Shown one piece after another: positions 37,001 to 42,874 of a stretch of DNA of 64,000 bases. The notes beneath the pieces are model-generated. The model saw only the letters and a program-made list of their open reading frames with translations, was not told the DNA's origin and made no database searches. This stretch comes from Apricaphanius iberus (taxonomy: Eukaryota; Chordata; Actinopteri; Cyprinodontiformes; Aphaniidae), in assembly GCA_028564705.1 (NCBI GenBank), contig JAPXFQ010001133.1, positions 2,618,001-2,682,000 on the forward strand, read 5' to 3'. The translations under genes were made by a program, and so were the position numbers. Positions within the stretch are counted from its first letter, which is position 1; the number at the start of each line of letters is the position of its first letter.

Positions 37001-40000
37001 AAGATTACATGTAAAGTCTATGGTGGAGTACGTCAGAGGTCAGTCAAGGGCTCTGCGTCGCGTTGAGTACGTTGGCTCCGTCAACGACTCTTGCGTTTCA
37101 TACGGCAACGTACCAACGCATGCGTTACAGAAGTTCGGCAAGCTGAGCTTTTGACGGATCCAACGGAGTTAACGCAGTGCGGCAACCAATCAGAGCGTCT
37201 CACTGAAGCGTGGGTCCAGTGAAAACATTTTCAACAAACGCAGATTTAAAAAATCATAAATAATACTTAGCCTACCGAAGTTAGATGGACAGGCGCTCCT
37301 AAAGAGGAACAGAGAACCTGTAGTTGGTTTCCTGGTGGGAGATTTAAGCTCCGATGCAGCCCAGGAGGTCGTAAAATTAGGCGCGGGACAGACGGAAGTA
37401 GCACAGAAAGCGAACCTCATCCATAAGCAGCTCCTGGAGCAAATGGTTAAACTCCCAAAACTTAGAACGCATCTGAATAATCGGCGCTGATGCACCCGAT
37501 GTCAACGTTGTCTAGCTTTATCTAGCAAATAAAGCCAAGCCACTTTCTAGTTACGATCCACCATAGTTCAGAACGTACGGCAACAGAGGAAGCCCCGCCC
37601 ATGCGTTGTTTTTTCCTCAGAAGCAGGCTATTGAAGCCAAAAAGTACATACGTCCAACTTCATCCGTTGGATGCGTTGCTCGACGTATCCAACGGATGCG
37701 TTCTGAATGCAGCTTTAGGATGAGTAGCAGTGAAATTACTGTGTTAGCCTAAAAGGGCCTTTTGTGCTAAAGATATTTTTGCTCCAACACTTTTCTCTTT
37801 CTCTTTTCACCTGTGCATACGGTTCCTGACCCCTGACCCTGCTCTCCTGCTCTGTTCTTTTTGAATAAATATTTCTTTCAAATATGTGGAGCCGAGCTGT
37901 GCCGACCATATAGTTGGATAATAGAGACCGTATCTGTCAACCCGCAATGGCGCCCACTACTGGCTGGTAGATTTAAATTTAACGGATTGTCATTCCAATT
38001 TTAATTCAAATGTACTTTTTTACAGAAATGTACTTTCATTCTGCAGCCTTCTAAACACCCCAAGGATGTGGAATTTCTTGTTTTAAATGTGGCTTTTTAT
38101 AAAAATGTTCCATATTCAACCTTTAAATTAGGTGATTATACTTTAAAACCTCTCAATAAATAATTCCAACATTCCTCCACATTGATGTGAAAATTTGACG
38201 GTTGTCCTAAATCAATTATCAGGTTTAGGGGCAATCCTTCTACATGTAAGGTCAGGTTGGTTTGAATAGCTAGTTGTAGCTCCCTCTGATTATCTTTGAC
38301 TGATTTTAATATTTGTTTAAGATCCGAAACATTAAATTGCAACAGGAAACAACAAAAGAAAGCTGTAATGGGGAATTATTATTATTTTTTTTACTGGACT
38401 ATTCATGAAAAAAAACAATAATCAAGTGGTAAATATGCCAACATGTATAAATGTGAGTAGTTTTCGAACATTTCACATCCTGATGTAAGAAAATCCATTA
38501 ATATCTCCGGAGCTCGACTGCATGGTGTCAGACATGTTTCAAATACTTTCATTAGATTGAGAGCTCCCCCTAGTGCTCAAAGCTGTGCAGTAGTTACTCC
38601 TGGAAAAGCTTCTACATTCCTACTTTAAGCTCCTGTCTTCTCCTTTTCTGTCCTTGCTGTCTGACTTGCATCGCTGCCAGACTCTGATTGTAATAATGCT
38701 CAGCAAGGTAGGGACAATTCTGTTATGAAATAGCTTCACTTTCTCCAGATCTCTTTTTAAAACAACTTTGTGGTTTGGTTTTGTTGTGTTTTTTTGTGAA
38801 TAAATATTTTCTTTTTCACTCCCTCTTTTTTTGTCTAAGTGTATTTCCATGTTTGTTTTTTTATGCTATTGTATATTTGATTGTTTTCCCTCAGATAATT
38901 GCAGCATTGGGGACGCGAGGCCACAACCGTTCAGTGCTCCTCTGTCCTCCAGCAGTTCTGTCCACACCACTGATGGGTGAGTTTTTCCATTCATTCACAA
39001 CATTTATGTCGGGGTGTCACCTTAACGCCTTACTGTCTGAATGTTTATACAACTACATTAAAAATCAGTATGATGCAAATTTGCGACATTAGACTTAATT
39101 GCTCCCATTGGTCCAGTTTCTGGTATTTAGATATTTTGTTATGCTGCCTTTGCTGAGCCTACAGTACAAGATTCATTTCTGTACAATATGGTCCATAATG
39201 ACAATATTTTAGATGCAGCCTGGTACTGTAGAATCATAAACTTGAATCCAAACACATTAAGGCCTCGGGATGGTTGCAAACTGCCTCTCATACATTTCTA
39301 CTGCAAAAATAGGCAACCAGATGTTGTTTTTTTCTTAAAAAGTTAATTTAAAGTTTGTGGCTGTAATAAGAAAAAAGTTTGTTTATCAAATGTTCATATT
39401 CTGAATAACAGATGTGTGTTTTTCTGTCTCTGAAGGAGGACTAGCTCTTCAGAGAGCGCCCCCCACAGGCCTGCCTCCCCTGAAGGCTCCCAGGTCAACA
39501 TCATGGGTGTCCACACAGTTCCTGGCAGCCCAAACACCCTCCACCGGACAGTGGCCACCAACACCCCACCTAGCCCCGCCCTTCAAAGACGCTTGGGTCA
39601 AGCCAGCCCCTCCCTGGCCAGACAACAGCCCCCATCCAGTCCTCTGATAGGTCGAAACACTAAAACCACAGCATCCAGCGTCCCCCAAAGCCCGCTAATG
39701 GGGCGGCGTGTGCCGTCCAGCGGCCACAGCACACCCGACGAGCTTGGCGCCGCCTCTCGTCAGGGCAGTGCCCAGCCGCCTCCCACCCCAGCCTTCCCCG
39801 TCTCCCCGCAGCTTCCCGAGAAGAGACACATGTCCAGCGGAGACGCAGAGAGGACAGACAACAGGAACCTGACGCCAGCCAGCGGTGGCAGCACGCCAAA
39901 CCTCTCCGGCACGCACACTCTCCCAGACGTCTCCAAGTCCATCTATGGTGAGACGCAGAGGATAGGTTGTGTTGGCTCACAGCTGGCTCATATTCGCACT

Positions 40001-42779
40001 GATCATCTCTCTTGTTCATTGTCTTTTCACAGATGGTTATCCAGACATAAGAATGAATGTTAAGTTTGTCCAGGACACTTCTAGGTTCTGGTACAAGCCA
40101 GATATTTCCAGAGAACAAGGTAGAGGCTTCACTTACGGTTAAAACCAAATATTTATAAGGACTGCTACTGTCCTTCAACCAATCAGACAACAGTTTTTAT
40201 TTTTAGCTCAGGATGACTGAAATTATGTCGGATTTGCTAAATGAGGATAATGTCACGGCCATTTCAGATTCACAATAAACTGACGTGACAGAGTCACTTG
40301 CCCTCTTTGTTAACAAGTTATAGCAATCAATCAAACTTTATATATAAAGCGCTTTTCATGCAAAAAATGCAATTCAAAGTGCTTTACAGGTTAAAAATGA
40401 AAAAGACTAGGATTAACAGGTGAGCCTTGAGGTCTTCACCTCTGAGGTCCTCCGGCAGCCTGTTCCAGAGGTGATCTTCAGGTTATAGCCTGTACAAAAT
40501 ATGTTAATGAAGTTATTTTCACCAATTCGCTCTCACATAAAGCGTTCTCAGCAGCGTTCCCTTTCAAAATGAGACGCTTAGAGGTTCTGTCAGTTTTTAT
40601 ACAAATGAGTGGTTGCAGACCACTCCCATCCGTCTCGCTGCTAGGTTTACCACACATCAGAATGGCGTGGACTTTCTGGGCGGAGTTTGATAACTGAGGG
40701 GTGGGGTCTGACGAATGAGGGCTGGTTATAATTAAATCCGTCTGTACTACTGTTTTTTCAATCGGCTCGTAGAACCATAACATTTATGACAGCAGAAATC
40801 TGCAAAAAAACAACAACCTGATGAATGGTTTTTAATTTATCTTTGTGATGTTTATGGAGACAAATCGTCAAAAAAATTGTTATCATAAATGAAAAATTGG
40901 AAATTGGCAGCCAATACTCCATAAGCAACAAAAAAAGTAGAGTTTGTATCATAACTCAGGGACAATAAGCTTACCTGAGGTTTGGCTGGAGCTGGGCGAT
41001 AAATCAATTTAATCTATTTATTTTATCGAATCGTTTATCTTCTTTTTTTTCTTTTTACCAGTGCACTATTTGGACATATCTCAGAGTGATAACAACCCAC
41101 CATCTTGTTTACAGCTTGTTTTTAGTTGGACAGCTCTAGCAAGGGATGATTGAAATAAAAGTTTCTTATTGATTGAAAATTCTTTTTAAGAAAACAAAAG
41201 TAGAAAATAAATCAAATTGTAAATCAAATTTGGTATGAGAATTCATTTTTATGCCATATTGCCCACTTCTATGTTTGGCTATAATAGTCATGGTTAATTT
41301 AGAGTAAAAGCGTTAAAGTCCCAACTGTGAAGTACGGTGGTGGCTGCATCATGTTGTTGGGCTGCTTTGCTATAGTAAGAAGCCTCTTGAAAGATACCTG
41401 AAACATTTGACCCAAGCCATAGTTTAAAGGACTCCACCAGATACTAACATGTTTGTGAGGTTAAAAGTTGCTTTAAAAAACTGATCATTCTGACTTATAT
41501 TAAATTTAGATCATTTTAATGACCTCACGTGTGAGGGATACAGGATACAAAAAGGATACAGCTTTTTTTTTACCGTGTATGTGATTATCTGGTCTAAAGT
41601 GTATCTAGTGGTGTACTTTAAGATTTAAATATCTTTCCACTGTCTATCCACTTTGATCTTACTTCCTCCATCTTGTTTCCAGCCATCGGTCTGTTAAAGG
41701 ACAGGGAGCCGGGCGCATTCATCATCCGGGACAGCCACTCTTTCCGTGGGGCCTATGGACTGGCCATGAAGGTGGCCTGCCCCCCACCAACTGTCCAGCA
41801 AAACAAAAAAGGTAAACTCTGTCACTTGTTCAGCACTGTTATCGAGTTTGTGGGGGGTTGTACTCGCAATTTCTTGTGTTTTTTTGGCAGCCGCCGACAT
41901 GACCAATGAGCTGGTAAGGCACTTCCTGATTGAGACCAGCCCCAAAGGTGTCCGCCTGAAAGGTTGTCCCAATGAGCCCTACTTTGGTAGGTGTCCGGCT
42001 TTCCGTCTGTCTGGTGGGAGTTGAATCTGGTGGTCCAGCATTACTCAAAGCTTTGCTTCGCGTTTAAAGGATGTCTCTCTGCTCTGGTGTACCAACACGC
42101 AATGACTCCTCTGGCTCTGCCCTGCAAGCTGATGATCCCCACCAAAGGTCAGCGACACCCCGTCTCCGCATGTTTCTCATGAGTTTTAGGAGACAGGCAA
42201 AAATGATCATTGCCTTCATTTGTATGATGTACTTAAAATTTGTGTTTGTTAACTATTCAACCCCCCAACCTAAAGACCCAAACGAAGAGGCGCTAGAACT
42301 CGCTACACCTACTGATCCAGTTGTTGAGCTTCTCAAACAGGGAGCAGGTAAGGAATTTTTGAGTTTTGATTTCAGTTTTCTTTCCTTGCAGAGGATTGTG
42401 GGCCTGATTTATCAAGATTCCTAATCATGACAGTAATATTTGCGACAAAATATGGACAGCAGGTGATCTAATAAGATTGCGTGAGCAATTCATAACAGGC
42501 GCAAGGAGCTGTATTCAAATGAGGGGAAAAAGGGGGCAAAAGGGGAAAAAAGAACATATCAAGTCTATGGCTGTTACAGAGTTAATTACTATTAGGCTAG
42601 AATGCTGTGAATTATATTTCTCATTTTTCAGTAATACATTTAGTGTGTGAGGTGTACATGAGCTGTTCTCTGTTCTCATATTCTACTAATGAAATGTACC
42701 CTACTTCATCATGGCCTCTATTAAATGTCAAGTTGCAGTAGAAACATTTTTTATCTTGAAAATGTAATCTGAAATGAAT

Positions 42780-42874
<95 letters not shown>

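Larger units (their letters stand above)
40120..41682. other. tns1 intron with retroposon tail and Tc1 fragment
   Basis: It holds a family A LINE/SINE tail at 40329-40391 and a Tc1-like transposase relic at 41310-41470. The rest has no recognised feature. Confidence 0.6.

Noticed and set aside
39449..40190. Long minus-strand frames opposite the tns1 linker exon
   Set aside because: They are shadows caused by the GC-rich Ser/Pro codons of the + strand exon.
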